A DNA stretch of 64,000 nt from Jannaschia helgolandensis (GTDB lineage Bacteria > Pseudomonadota > Alphaproteobacteria > Rhodobacterales > Rhodobacteraceae). Location of the stretch: contig NZ_FNZQ01000001.1 of assembly GCF_900109285.1 (NCBI RefSeq), positions 897,001 to 961,000 of the forward strand, written 5' to 3'. Positions 8,720-17,345 of the stretch are shown here, piece by piece. The position numbers and the translations under genes are program-made. The notes under the pieces are model-generated. The model ran no database searches. It was not told the DNA's origin and saw nothing but the letters and a program-made list of their open reading frames with translations. Within the stretch, counting starts at the first letter, position 1; every line of letters starts with the position of its first letter.

Positions 8720-9454
8720 TCAGGTCGCGTCGCCTTGGCGCAGCAGACGTCGGTTCAGGTCGAGGCCGCGGGCAAGGTGCCCCCGCATCAGATCGGCGGC
8801 GGACAACGCATCTCGGTCAGTGATCGCGGTCAGGATGTCGCGATGCTCGTGTTCCAGTACGCGCTGATAGGTGGCGCGCTCCTCGCCGGTGAATTGCGTC
8901 ATTGCGGGACGCGGAATGATGAATGGGCCGAGGTAACGCAGGAATCCGGCGATGTAGGCATTCTTGGTCGCCTCGGCGATGGCCAGATGCAGGCCGAAGT
9001 CTTCCTTGTGCCCGGTCTGGCCCGCCGTCATTGCATCGGAATGGGTCTGCCAGGCCACATTGATCGCCCGCAAATCGGATTGATCGCGGCGTACGGCGGC
9101 AAGGCTCGCGCTCTCGACTTCAAGGCTCAGGCGCAATTCCATCATCTGCACGATGTGATCGGCTTCACTCAATCCGTTTCGGCCCAAACGGAAGGGTTGC
9201 TGGCTCGGGTCATCGGCCACGAACACGCCGCGGCCCTGCTGTGCGTTGACCAAGCCATCGACGCTGAGGGCGGATACGGCTTCGCGGATGACCGTGCGGC
9301 TGACCCCGAACTGTTCGACCATGGCACTTTCGGTCGGCAACTGGGCACCGGGCTCCAGATCGCCTTGCTGGATTAACTCACGAAGCTGCGCCGCGACATT
9401 CTCGCTCAGCTTCGGACGCACACCGAGGGCGCGAATGCCATTGCTCCCTCCCAT
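8720..9454 (-). CDS. GntR-family regulator (FadR subfamily) heading the kduID operon
   Basis: A 244-residue regulator. The winged helix is ESAMVEQFGVSRTVIREAVSALSVDGLV (about 42-69), followed by the wing QGRGVFV and an FCD domain with the metal-ligand candidates in FGLHLAIAEATKN and MRGHLARGL. GGAG precedes the ATG at 9454. First in an operon with kduI and kduD, so it probably senses KDG or a related keto acid. This is the second FadR-type regulator within 6 kb. The upstream region has TTGCTAGCAA (9488-9497) and an AT-rich ATTATTCATCATACAA stretch as operator candidates. Confidence 0.9.
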   Translation of the reverse strand: MGGSNGIRALGVRPKLSENVAAQLRELIQQGDLEPGAQLPTESAMVEQFGVSRTVIREAVSALSVDGLVNAQQGRGVFVADDPSQQPFRLGRNGLSEADHIVQMMELRLSLEVESASLAAVRRDQSDLRAINVAWQTHSDAMTAGQTGHKEDFGLHLAIAEATKNAYIAGFLRYLGPFIIPRPAMTQFTGEERATYQRVLEHEHRDILTAITDRDALSAADLMRGHLARGLDLNRRLLRQGDAT

Positions 9455-9487
9455 CTTTCACACTCCGCTTCCAACATTATGCCTTGC

Positions 9488-9497
9488 TTGCTAGCAA
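9488..9497. promoter_or_regulatory. Palindrome upstream of the kduI-operon GntR gene
   Basis: TTGCTAGCAA, a perfect 10-bp palindrome 34 nt before the reverse-strand GntR start, in the 115-nt region divergent to the redoxin gene. It is only a candidate operator: one copy seen, no second instance in the window. Confidence 0.3.
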
Positions 9498-9569
9498 CTC
9501 ATTATTCATCATACAACATATAAATTGTGGTGAGTGCGTGCTGCGAAGCCGACCTCGGAAAGGATCCTA

Positions 9570-10088
9570 ATGACCCATTCTAAACCAGCCGTCGGCATGC
9601 CTCTGCCCCTCATGTCCCTCCCGAAACTGGGTGGTGGCGCCATCGACATTGGCGGCGCACGGGGACGTCATATGCTGCTGGTTGTCTACCGCGGAAAGCA
9701 CTGCGGGCGTTGCAAGAAATACCTGACATCGCTTGATGGCATGGCGGGCGATTGGGAAGCCGCAGGCTTCGATATCGTGACCGTGTCTGCGGACCCGCTG
9801 GAAAAGGCGCAGGCCGATCTGGACGAATATGGCTGGCGGTTCCCGATAGGCTACGACCTGTCGGAGGCGCAGATGCGCGATTTGGGCGTCTATATCTCGG
9901 ACCCGCTGTCCCCGCAGGAAACCGACCGCCGTTTTGCCGAACCCGCCGTATTCTGCGTCCGTCCCGATGGCATCATTCAGATTGCGTGTCTGTCCAACGG
10001 CCCTGCGGCGCGGCCCGATCTGGTCGAACTGCTGGATGGCATGAAGTTCAACATCGCCCACGACCGGCCTGCGCGCGGGATGGCCTGA
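9570..10088 (+). CDS. Peroxiredoxin/redoxin-like protein with CGRC motif
   Basis: A 172-residue thioredoxin-fold protein of the AhpC/TSA-like redoxin group. The active segment is VVYRGKHCGRCKKYLTSL, with Cys in the peroxiredoxin position and a second Cys three residues later (CxxC). The ATG at 9570 (MTHSKPAVG) follows AAAGGATCCTA; an in-frame ATG at 9534 is too far from any site. A paralogue at 40741-41256 has CPIC and shares the unusual C-terminal ending (PARGMA versus PARGTA). Likely a thiol peroxidase or disulfide reductase; the substrate is unknown. It is divergent from the GntR-kduID operon. Confidence 0.8.
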   Translation: MTHSKPAVGMPLPLMSLPKLGGGAIDIGGARGRHMLLVVYRGKHCGRCKKYLTSLDGMAGDWEAAGFDIVTVSADPLEKAQADLDEYGWRFPIGYDLSEAQMRDLGVYISDPLSPQETDRRFAEPAVFCVRPDGIIQIACLSNGPAARPDLVELLDGMKFNIAHDRPARGMA

Positions 10089-10174
10089 CAGGCCAACTGA
10101 CCGGAAGGCACCGCCTTTCCGGCCAGCAGCATAGGGTCAGAAGGGGTGTCACCGCGGCAGAACCATGGTGAGTT

Positions 10175-10196
10175 GTCGGGCCGGATGGGGCCCGAC
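10175..10196 (-). terminator. Hairpin downstream of xylA
   Basis: Stem arms GTCGGGCC and GGCCCGAC around a 6-nt loop, 13 nt past the xylA stop. There is no T-run, so it may act as a weak or Rho-assisted terminator or an mRNA 3' end stabiliser. Confidence 0.45.
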
Positions 10197-10208
10197 CGTC
10201 TACCCCCC

Positions 10209-11519
10209 TCAGAGATAGCGGTTGACGATATTCTCCAGCTTCTCCTGCGCGCCCGACACCGGCTGCGGGTTCACATCGCGCGCCTCGGCGTCCGCCGCAA
10301 TTCCGTCCAGCGTAGCACCTTTGGCCAGCATCGCCTGAGCGGCCTCGCCCTCCCAACCGGCGTAACGGACACGGCGCGGCCCTTCCAGCGCGTCATCCTC
10401 GATCATCGCGTGGGCCGAGATCAGGCCGCGCGCGCAGATATCCATACCTCCGACGTGCGCGGCGATCAGGTCCTCCGCATCCAGCGATTGCCGCCGCAGC
10501 TTGGCGTCGAAATTGGTGCCGCCGGTGGTGAACCCGCCCGCGCGCAGCACTTCGTAATAGGCCAGCGCCGCCTCACCGGGCGAGTTCGGAAACTGGTCGG
10601 TATCCCACCCTGACTGGTAATCGTTCCGGTTCATGTCGATGGACCCGAAGATGCCCAGCGTGCGCGCCATCGCCAGCTCATGCTCGAAGGAATGACCGGC
10701 AAGAATGGCGTGCCCCTGTTCGACATTGACCTTGACCTCATCCTCCAGCCCAAACCGCTTGAGGAAGCCATAAACGGTCGCCACATCGTAATCGTATTGA
10801 TGCTTGGTCGGTTCCTGCGGCTTCGGTTCGATCAGGATGGCACCCTTGAAACCGATCTTGTGCTTGTACTCGACCACCATCGACAGAAATCGGCCCATCT
10901 GCTCCAACTCGCGGTCCAGATCGGTGTTCAGAAGGGACTCGTAGCCTTCGCGCCCGCCCCAGAGAACATAGTTTTCCCCGTGCAATCGGTGCGTCACATC
11001 CATGCAGGCTTTCACGGTAGACGCACAATATGCGAACACATCCGGGTCGGGGTTCGTCGCTGCACCCGACATATACCGCCGGTTCGAGAACATGTTAGCC
11101 GTGCCCCAGAGCAGCTTTTGTCCTCCGTCTTCCATCTTCTGCTCGAAGTAATCGGCGATCTCGTTCAGACGTTCGTGGCTTTCGGCGAGCGTGTCGCCCT
11201 CGGGCCTGACGTCATGATCGTGGAAGCAGAAATACGGCACGCCCAGAATGCGGAACATCTCGAACGCGGCGTCGGCCTTCTGACGCGCCTGATCCATTGT
11301 ATCCGCCGGAAACCATGGGCGGTCAAAGGTCTGCCCGCCGAACGGGTCGCTGCCGTCCCAGACGAAATTATGCCAGTAACAGACTGCAAAGCGCAGATGT
11401 TCGGCCATCGTCCTGTCGCCCAGCATCGCGGTGGCGTCATAATGACGGAAGGCCAGCGGGTTCGTGCTGTCCCTGCCTTCGAAAGTGATAGGCTGGAGGT
11501 CGGCAAAATATTGAGACAC
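10209..11519 (-). CDS. xylA: Xylose isomerase XylA
   Basis: A 436-residue class II xylose isomerase, converting D-xylose to D-xylulose with two divalent metals. Seen: [15 protein letters not shown], catalytic His/Asp in [12 protein letters not shown], metal ligands in [33 protein letters not shown] and GSIDMNRND. The start is a GTG at 11519 directly after the stop of the LacI gene (TAG-GTG), implying translational coupling. No xylB or xylose transporter is nearby, so this gene depends on partners elsewhere or serves another sugar (the family also isomerises glucose). Confidence 0.95.
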   Translation of the reverse strand: MSQYFADLQPITFEGRDSTNPLAFRHYDATAMLGDRTMAEHLRFAVCYWHNFVWDGSDPFGGQTFDRPWFPADTMDQARQKADAAFEMFRILGVPYFCFHDHDVRPEGDTLAESHERLNEIADYFEQKMEDGGQKLLWGTANMFSNRRYMSGAATNPDPDVFAYCASTVKACMDVTHRLHGENYVLWGGREGYESLLNTDLDRELEQMGRFLSMVVEYKHKIGFKGAILIEPKPQEPTKHQYDYDVATVYGFLKRFGLEDEVKVNVEQGHAILAGHSFEHELAMARTLGIFGSIDMNRNDYQSGWDTDQFPNSPGEAALAYYEVLRAGGFTTGGTNFDAKLRRQSLDAEDLIAAHVGGMDICARGLISAHAMIEDDALEGPRRVRYAGWEGEAAQAMLAKGATLDGIAADAEARDVNPQPVSGAQEKLENIVNRYL

Positions 11520-12536
11520 CTAGATGTTCTCCCGGATGAAAATGTTGAGGGGGATCGCACCCCGAGCGGTGGTCACATCGCGATTATCGCTCAGGTCACG
11601 CATGATGGATATCGCCGCCCGCACCTCTGCGACGGGGTTCTGGTCGATCACCAGGTCGATCTCGCCGGACAGCAGTGCCGCGCGCGAAATATCGGTTAAT
11701 TCATGTACGATCGTCACCGGGCGCGGGGAGGTGTCGCGCAGACCTTCCAGCAGTCCGCGATTGCCAGCACCTACGGCATAAATTCCGGCCAATGGCGTGG
11801 TCTTCAGCGTGTCTGAGATCAGCTTGCGGACGGTCTCCGCGCTATCGAACCCCTGCGCGGCAGGCAGCAACGTCAGATTGGGAAACCGTTCGGCCATAAC
11901 CATGCGAAACCCCATGACCCGCTCCATGTGATCGCGCGACGCAAGGCTTCCGGTAACCATCAGGATCGTGCCAGACCGGCCCGCGCTGAATCGCCCCATG
12001 AAGGCCGCGGCCGTCCGCCCGGCGGCGACATTGTCAGGGCCGACATAGGCGTCCCGCTGCGACCGGGGTAAATCAGAAACCAGGGTCAGGACGTGAACGC
12101 CCTGATGGGCCAGACGCGCAATTTCGTCATGTATTTCAGGCGCCTCAGCGGCAAAAACGGCAACCCCGTTCGTTGTGTCGCCAGACAAGCTGCGCAATGC
12201 GGCCAGCTGCGACGGGGTATCGAAAGGGGCGGTTTCGATGATCTCCAGCTCGATCTTGTCCGGGCGCAGGCGAATCTGCTCTTTTGCCAGTTCGGCGCGC
12301 AGCAAAGCGACAAATCCGGTCGCGATGCCAGGCAGGATGAAAGCAAAGCGATACCGCCTTTTGCGGGACAGGTTGGCCGCCGCGATATCCCGGACATAGC
12401 CAGTTTCGGCCACGGCCTTGGTCACCTTGCGAACCGATTTTTCGGCAACGCCGCCCCGGTTGTTCAGGACGCGATCCACAGTCGCAAGGCTGAGCCGTGC
12501 TGCATCGGCCACATCATGAATCGTCGGTCGTTGCAT
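11520..12536 (-). CDS. LacI-family sugar regulator
   Basis: A 338-residue LacI/PurR-type repressor: N-terminal HTH TIHDVADAARLSLATVDRVLNNRGGV (5-30), hinge around 55-62 and a periplasmic-binding-protein-like effector domain (YVGPDNVAAGRTAAAFMG, ILMVTGS, AGIYAVGAGNRGLLE). It is transcribed with xylA and follows larB after 98 nt. Effector most likely a pentose or a sugar acid. The inverted repeat at 12583-12628 in front of it could be its own operator. Confidence 0.9.
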   Translation of the reverse strand: MQRPTIHDVADAARLSLATVDRVLNNRGGVAEKSVRKVTKAVAETGYVRDIAAANLSRKRRYRFAFILPGIATGFVALLRAELAKEQIRLRPDKIELEIIETAPFDTPSQLAALRSLSGDTTNGVAVFAAEAPEIHDEIARLAHQGVHVLTLVSDLPRSQRDAYVGPDNVAAGRTAAAFMGRFSAGRSGTILMVTGSLASRDHMERVMGFRMVMAERFPNLTLLPAAQGFDSAETVRKLISDTLKTTPLAGIYAVGAGNRGLLEGLRDTSPRPVTIVHELTDISRAALLSGEIDLVIDQNPVAEVRAAISIMRDLSDNRDVTTARGAIPLNIFIRENI

Positions 12537-12582
12537 ATCTCTCTCCTGCGCCTAAATCGTCGCTAGAATGATGAACGTCAAT

Positions 12583-12628
12583 CTTTTTCAGTAATTCAGA
12601 GTTTCTGCCGCTCAAGTAATTGAAAAAG
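12583..12628. promoter_or_regulatory. Inverted repeat before the LacI gene
   Basis: Arms CTTTTTCA (12583-12590) and TGAAAAAG (12621-12628), extended by AATTACT-like flanks, in the only AT-rich gap of the lar-lacI-xylA run. It could be a pair of LacI half-operators or part of the lacI promoter; a larB terminator is less likely, as there is no GC stem. Confidence 0.35.
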
Positions 12629-12634
12629 TTAATA

Positions 12635-13288
12635 TTATAGCGCTTGGGCGATGTTTAAAATCTTGGCCGCTGCGGCGGCTGCACCGAATCCGTTGTCGAT
12701 ATTCACACAGACCACGCCCGGCGCACAGCCGCCCAACGCCGATCCTAAGGCCACCGACCCGTCCTTCGCCACGCCATATCCCACCGATGTCGGAACAGCG
12801 ATGATCGGCGCGGTGACAAGCCCGGCCAGCACCGAGAACAACGCGCCTTCCATTCCGGCGACGGCGATGATCAGGCGGTGCGCGGTCAGCGCCGGCAAAT
12901 GCGCTTCCAGCCGCCAGAGACCTGCGACGCCGACGTCAGCGATCAATTCGGTTCGCAATCCCATGAAATTTGCCGCGACTTCGGCCTCGCGCGCGACGGA
13001 CAGGTCGGAGGTGCCCGCCGTGACGATGGCCACTACGGGCGCGTCATGATCCGGTTCCGGGGCTTCCAGGGTGGCCGTGCGCCCCAGATCGTCAACCGAC
13101 AATGGCAGGTCACGCAGCCCATCGATCTGCGTCGGGGTCAATCGCGTAATCAACAGCGATGCGTTTCGGTCGATGTGGTCACGGATTACATCATGCAGAT
13201 GCGACAGGGACTTGCCTTCAGCGAAGACCGCCTCGGGGATGCCCGTCCGCGCCTTGCGGGACCAGTCGAAGATCGTGTGCCGCTCCAT
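12635..13288 (-). CDS. larB: LarB, nicotinate-mononucleotide carboxylase/hydrolase for NPN cofactor
   Basis: A 217-residue protein of the PurE-like LarB family. LarB carboxylates nicotinic acid adenine dinucleotide at C5 and releases AMP, giving the dicarboxylated precursor of the nickel-pincer nucleotide (NPN). The core VVAIVTAGTSDLSVAREAEVAANFMG, the AVAGMEGALFSVLAGL segment and AVPTSVGYGV are typical of the family. The length is shorter than the roughly 246 of L. plantarum LarB but the catalytic core is complete. It starts 3 nt after the larE stop. Confidence 0.92.
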   Translation of the reverse strand: MERHTIFDWSRKARTGIPEAVFAEGKSLSHLHDVIRDHIDRNASLLITRLTPTQIDGLRDLPLSVDDLGRTATLEAPEPDHDAPVVAIVTAGTSDLSVAREAEVAANFMGLRTELIADVGVAGLWRLEAHLPALTAHRLIIAVAGMEGALFSVLAGLVTAPIIAVPTSVGYGVAKDGSVALGSALGGCAPGVVCVNIDNGFGAAAAAAKILNIAQAL

Positions 13289-13291
13289 CGC

Positions 13292-14065
13292 TCACTCCCC
13301 GGGAATGACGAAGGCACTGCCGCGCACATAGGTGCGGCTGCCTGCGAAGGGCCGGTTCGCCCGGCGGCACAGGTCGGCGACGGATGCCACGGTGGCATCG
13401 GGCATCGGGGTGCCGGTCTCCAGCACGACGCCGTCCCCGGTGATGCGGCAACGGATATCCATGCCCGGAGTGTCCGCCCGCACGAGCGTCTCGACCATGT
13501 CGATGAAATCCAGATCGTCGCGACGGATGGCAATGCCGGTGGTGACGCGGCTGGCCAGGCAGGGCTGCGCGGGCAGGTCGGCGATTTCATCCAGGCCGCA
13601 GGCCCGCGCGATGGCCCGGATGTCATCCTTGGCAATATCGGCCGCGACGTAGGGATGCAGGACATCATAGTCATCGGCGGCGATCAGGCCAGGGCGATAT
13701 TCGCCAAGATCGTCCGTATTGGTTCCTGCGGCAATCGGCCCGTCGAACACCCGCCGCATCGTGCCATAGAGATTGGACTTGCAGAAATAGCATCGGTTGT
13801 GCGGGTTCGCGCGATAGTGCGGGTCCGCGAATTCGCCGCTGTCCACAAGGCGCAACCTCCAGCCGTGCACTTTGGCCTGTTGCCGCACCCGATCGGTCGC
13901 GGCGGGCGGCACGGCAGGAGACATGGCGTGAATGGCGTGGAAATCCGGCACGATACCCGATGCGACATGGGCAAGCGTCAGGCTGTCGACGCCACCGCTG
14001 ACGGCAACGGCCAGTTTCGGCAGACGCTGCAACTCCGCCTGCAATCGGGCGAGGGGGTCAGTCAT
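13292..14065 (-). CDS. larE: LarE, sulfur transferase for NPN cofactor
   Basis: A 257-residue PP-loop ATP pyrophosphatase (SGGVDS, 23-28) that activates and thiolates the carboxylates made by LarB. Three cysteines stand out: Cys92 and Cys95 in NRCYFCKSNLY and Cys169 in PCLASR. Single-Cys LarE enzymes sacrifice the sulfur of the Cys equivalent to 169; the CxxC plus this Cys is the pattern associated with LarE forms that bind a [4Fe-4S] cluster. The ATG at 14065 overlaps the larC stop by 8 nt; a start at 14089 is possible but would overlap more. Confidence 0.92.
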   Translation of the reverse strand: MTDPLARLQAELQRLPKLAVAVSGGVDSLTLAHVASGIVPDFHAIHAMSPAVPPAATDRVRQQAKVHGWRLRLVDSGEFADPHYRANPHNRCYFCKSNLYGTMRRVFDGPIAAGTNTDDLGEYRPGLIAADDYDVLHPYVAADIAKDDIRAIARACGLDEIADLPAQPCLASRVTTGIAIRRDDLDFIDMVETLVRADTPGMDIRCRITGDGVVLETGTPMPDATVASVADLCRRANRPFAGSRTYVRGSAFVIPGE

Positions 14066-15209
14066 GCTCGGCCTCGGCGGCACGGGCAAGATTTCGACGG
14101 GCCTGAAGGGTCGGGACGCCTGTCAGGTCGTCGCTTTCGGCTTTGCGCGTCACTCCCTCGGGGCGTTCGACCGTTTTGGTGCGGGTGAACCCGATGTCCG
14201 CCCGACGCGGCAGAACGTGTCGCGCGACAGTCTGAACCCGCAACCCGATTGTGCTGGTTTCCGCGAAACAGGCTTCGATCAGAGCGGCCGTTGCATCGGT
14301 TCGCACTGTGATCGTCACGGCAAACTGCGCCCGACCCTTTTTGCCGAATGAGGTCGCGTATCCGGCGTCAAGGAGACCATCGGTCAAGCGCAGCCGGTCG
14401 AGTGAGACGGCGATTTCCTCGGGCGTCATATCGTCCACCTCGAACCGGATCAGGCTGACGGTTTCCGGTGCGCGCGTGCCATCCTCAAAGACCAGAACCC
14501 TCAGTATATTCGCGATTCCCTCCATCTGTCGTTGCCCCGCCCCGGTGCCGGTCGCGCTCAGGCGACCGCGAGGCCCGACAAGTTGTTGGACGGGGGCGAG
14601 GTGCCGCAGGATTGCCGCTCCGGTCGGGGTGATCCGCTCTCCCTGGCCCGCGTCGGTGAACATTTCGAACCCGATCAACAACTCGGCGGTCGCGGGGGCC
14701 GGTACCGGAACGATGCCATGCCTTGTCTTCACGCGACCACTGCCTACGGGCAGGGCGCTGACCGACCACCCTTCGACCCCGGCCCGATCAATGACCGAAG
14801 CCGCGCCGATGATGTCGGCCAGCGAGTCCCAGTCCGCGATCTCGTGGAAATGCACTTCGTCTGGTGCGACCCCGTGGCAGGTTGCCTCGGCCTCTGCCAG
14901 CAAGGCGAAAATTGCCAAGGCACGGGCCTTCACTGGTGCGTCCAGCCCGCTGCCGTCGATGAACGCGCGAATATCGCGCCACTGCGATGTCGGTGGCGCG
15001 TCCGACGCCGTGGTGACCTTGACCCGCACTGCCGCGAAACCCTTTTCGCGCACCGTATCAATGGACAGCGTGACATGCTCCAGAACTCCGGCGGCGCGCA
15101 GATCGTCAAGCATCGCCCCGCGCAATTCGGGACAGGCCGACAGCATTGCCGACAGGAACATGTCGCCCGCAATCCCGCCCGTCACGTCCAGATGCAGATG
15201 TTTTGCCAT
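14058..15209 (-). CDS. larC: LarC, nickel-insertion protein for NPN cofactor
   Basis: A 383-residue CTP-dependent cyclometallase that inserts nickel into the pincer to form NPN. N-terminal LDVTGGIAGDMFLSAML (7-23), HFHEIADWDSLADI, VPVPAPATAELL and the C-terminal half are in one continuous frame, unlike L. plantarum, where larC1 and larC2 are joined by a frameshift. Length is normal. The start is 3 nt after the larA stop; the end overlaps larE. Confidence 0.93.
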   Translation of the reverse strand: MAKHLHLDVTGGIAGDMFLSAMLSACPELRGAMLDDLRAAGVLEHVTLSIDTVREKGFAAVRVKVTTASDAPPTSQWRDIRAFIDGSGLDAPVKARALAIFALLAEAEATCHGVAPDEVHFHEIADWDSLADIIGAASVIDRAGVEGWSVSALPVGSGRVKTRHGIVPVPAPATAELLIGFEMFTDAGQGERITPTGAAILRHLAPVQQLVGPRGRLSATGTGAGQRQMEGIANILRVLVFEDGTRAPETVSLIRFEVDDMTPEEIAVSLDRLRLTDGLLDAGYATSFGKKGRAQFAVTITVRTDATAALIEACFAETSTIGLRVQTVARHVLPRRADIGFTRTKTVERPEGVTRKAESDDLTGVPTLQARRNLARAAEAEHD

Positions 15210-15212
15210 GGA

Positions 15213-16505
15213 TCAGCCTGGCCCGGCGGCGGCTTTGGGCACGACATACGGCCCTTCGGGAATGACCGCGACCGCAGCATCGCCGTGATGTGCGATGCTG
15301 GCGGCAATGGCGTCGTGCAGGTCGGTAATGCGGTCCACCCCCGTCACCGCATGATCGGAGTCTGACAGAGTGCCGGAATAGAGCTGAATGCGCCCGACGC
15401 GCATCGGTTTCAGCTGCATCTCAGTCTGCCATTCATCGACGTCGGCAAAGTCCTTGGCCAGCAGCGTCTTCAGGAACGCCTCCGGCCCCAGCCGCACCAG
15501 CCGTTCCTGTGCGGCGCGGAAGTGGTCAGACCCGATGCCCTCGGCGCATTGCGATGCGACGATCAGGGTGCCGCCGTCTTCCAGAATGTCCAGAGGCGTC
15601 ACCATGCCCTTGACCGTCTGATAATACGTCTGGTCCAGCGGATAGCCCGCCGATGATGTGACGACGGTACGGAATTTCCGCCCCACCGGAATTTCGGTAT
15701 AGCCGCGGACGAAATCGACGGCGGCCAGATGGCTTTCGATGATTTCGCCGAAGCTGCAGAACACCAGATTTCGCTTGTCGTCGATCACCGTATTCAGGGC
15801 GTAGACGTCACCCAGCCGCCGCACGATTTCCAACTGTTCCTCGTGCAGGGGGTTGCCGGTCAGGTTGCATTCGCGCGCGGCGGGGTCTTCCATGAAGCGG
15901 GCGGAATGGAAGGTGCGGATCGTTTCGTGATGGGCCACGCCGGGGGCCACGACTTTGCGTCCGCCGGAAAATCCGGCCATGAAATGCGGCTCGACCAGGC
16001 CGGTCGCGATCTTTAACTCTGCCTCGACAAAGCGACGGTCCAGTTTGATCGGAACGCCGCGTCCCTCGGTCACGCCCAGATCGACATGATCCGCGTCATT
16101 CAGGGCAAAATGGTTCTCGACCCGCACGTTCTCCAGCACCCAGGGGTCGCCGACCAGCTCATCCATCTCCGTGCCTTCATTCGGGCGGTGCAGACCCGTC
16201 GCGATGAGGACCGTGATGCGGTCGAGGGGGATGCCGCCCGCGGTCATGATCTCAATCATCGGGCGCAGGAACAGGTAGTTGGGCACGGGTCGGGTGATGT
16301 CACAAATCAGGATGCAGGCCGAGGATTTGCCATGACACAATTCGGCCAAGGGGGCGGCGCCGTGCGGGTCACGCAGGGCGCGGGCGATCTGTTCGGCGGG
16401 CGGATCGCAGGCCGGAAAGGCGGGCTTTTCGATCAGATGCGTTTCGGCCCCGTCGGGCATATCCAGCGTCAGGCCATCGCGTCCGTAAAGAAGGTCAATC
16501 TGCAT
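15213..16505 (-). CDS. larA: LarA-family nickel-dependent racemase/epimerase
   Basis: A 430-residue LarA homologue. Lys184 in SGGRKVVAPG (covalent NPN anchor), His200 (nickel ligand) and the acid/base His174 fall at the numbers known from L. plantarum LarA; His106 in ATGLHRP and Arg72 in DITRPVP match His108 and Arg75. The ATG at 16505 (MQIDLL) was preferred over an in-frame one at 16580. Family members racemise lactate, malate, phenyllactate or hydroxyglutarate, or epimerise gluconate at C2. Neighbours are NPN biosynthesis, a LacI regulator and xylA, with no lactate permease or LarR, so a sugar acid (aldonate) is a plausible substrate. Confidence 0.9.
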   Translation of the reverse strand: MQIDLLYGRDGLTLDMPDGAETHLIEKPAFPACDPPAEQIARALRDPHGAAPLAELCHGKSSACILICDITRPVPNYLFLRPMIEIMTAGGIPLDRITVLIATGLHRPNEGTEMDELVGDPWVLENVRVENHFALNDADHVDLGVTEGRGVPIKLDRRFVEAELKIATGLVEPHFMAGFSGGRKVVAPGVAHHETIRTFHSARFMEDPAARECNLTGNPLHEEQLEIVRRLGDVYALNTVIDDKRNLVFCSFGEIIESHLAAVDFVRGYTEIPVGRKFRTVVTSSAGYPLDQTYYQTVKGMVTPLDILEDGGTLIVASQCAEGIGSDHFRAAQERLVRLGPEAFLKTLLAKDFADVDEWQTEMQLKPMRVGRIQLYSGTLSDSDHAVTGVDRITDLHDAIAASIAHHGDAAVAVIPEGPYVVPKAAAGPG

Positions 16506-16589
16506 GGCGGGTCTTTCGCTGCGGCTGTTTCCGCACCCACTGTCGCCGTTCAGGCAGGGCTTGACCAGACCGACCGGCATTCCGCCTCT

Positions 16590-17213
16590 TCAGGACGTGG
16601 TGATCAATCGGGCAAGGGCGCGCAAATCCGTACGTCCCAGTCGCAGCCCCCGCGCCAGCGTCCGCAAAAACACGCGATCCGATCGCCCCATTGGCCCATC
16701 CGCCAGCAGTACGGATAACGTGGCGTTGAAAATCAGCAGCTTTTCTTCGCGGTTCAGGTCTTCGCGCATCCAATTGAAGTTTATCGGAATGATAATGCGA
16801 TCGGCGCGCTGAGCCATTTCCTGCATATGCATCGAGGTGAAATCCATCCCGGTGGTATCGCGCGCGATCTGCAATGCGCGTTTTACACGAACCGTGTTGA
16901 TCGTGCGACCGTCCCAGACGGCGTGGCACATCGCGTCGACGACTCGGAACCGCGCGCCGTTCCGCAAGCCGGAAATCGCCAGCCGGGCATGACGACGTCG
17001 CATCCGCAAATTCCCGGCGACCAAAACGCACAGCCCGACGACGGCCACGGCAATCGCGATCGCAGGCAGCATCGCCGGACTGTCCAGCCAGCGCCAAACG
17101 GGTTCGGAAAGCGGACCCAGAAAAGAGGTATGCCAACCCTCGCCCGCCATGGCGGTTTGAGGGAAGACGAATCCGGTTAGAAGCCGCGGAAAGCGGGCAA
17201 GAGAGCGAGGCAT
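16590..17213 (-). CDS. Membrane protein with TerB-like C-terminal domain
   Basis: A 207-residue protein with a probable signal or anchor at residues 1-21, a second transmembrane helix (PAMLPAIAIAVAVVGLCVLVAG, about 46-67), a basic stretch, and a helical C-terminal region (EEKLLIFNATLSVLLADGPMGRSDRVFLRTLARGL) like the TerB/DUF533 fold with its acidic-G-x motif. It precedes larA by about 85 nt on the same strand and may be read with it, but nothing links it to nickel chemistry. Family assignment is by pattern only. Confidence 0.6.
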   Translation of the reverse strand: MPRSLARFPRLLTGFVFPQTAMAGEGWHTSFLGPLSEPVWRWLDSPAMLPAIAIAVAVVGLCVLVAGNLRMRRRHARLAISGLRNGARFRVVDAMCHAVWDGRTINTVRVKRALQIARDTTGMDFTSMHMQEMAQRADRIIIPINFNWMREDLNREEKLLIFNATLSVLLADGPMGRSDRVFLRTLARGLRLGRTDLRALARLITTS

Positions 17214-17345
17214 TAGCAGACACCAAGGGCAGAATAGTTAATACCCTTAAATCATTGGAACGCGGCAGAACTTTGATACCCTTCGGCTCAATTGTGTCCG
17301 CTGTTTCTGATTGTGCCTTTCTTGTCCTCTCTGTCGAAACGCGGG

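Noticed and set aside
17241-17283. ATACCCTT direct repeat upstream of the TerB-like gene
   Set aside because: Only two short copies 35 bp apart, with no dyad or second occurrence; insufficient to call a site.
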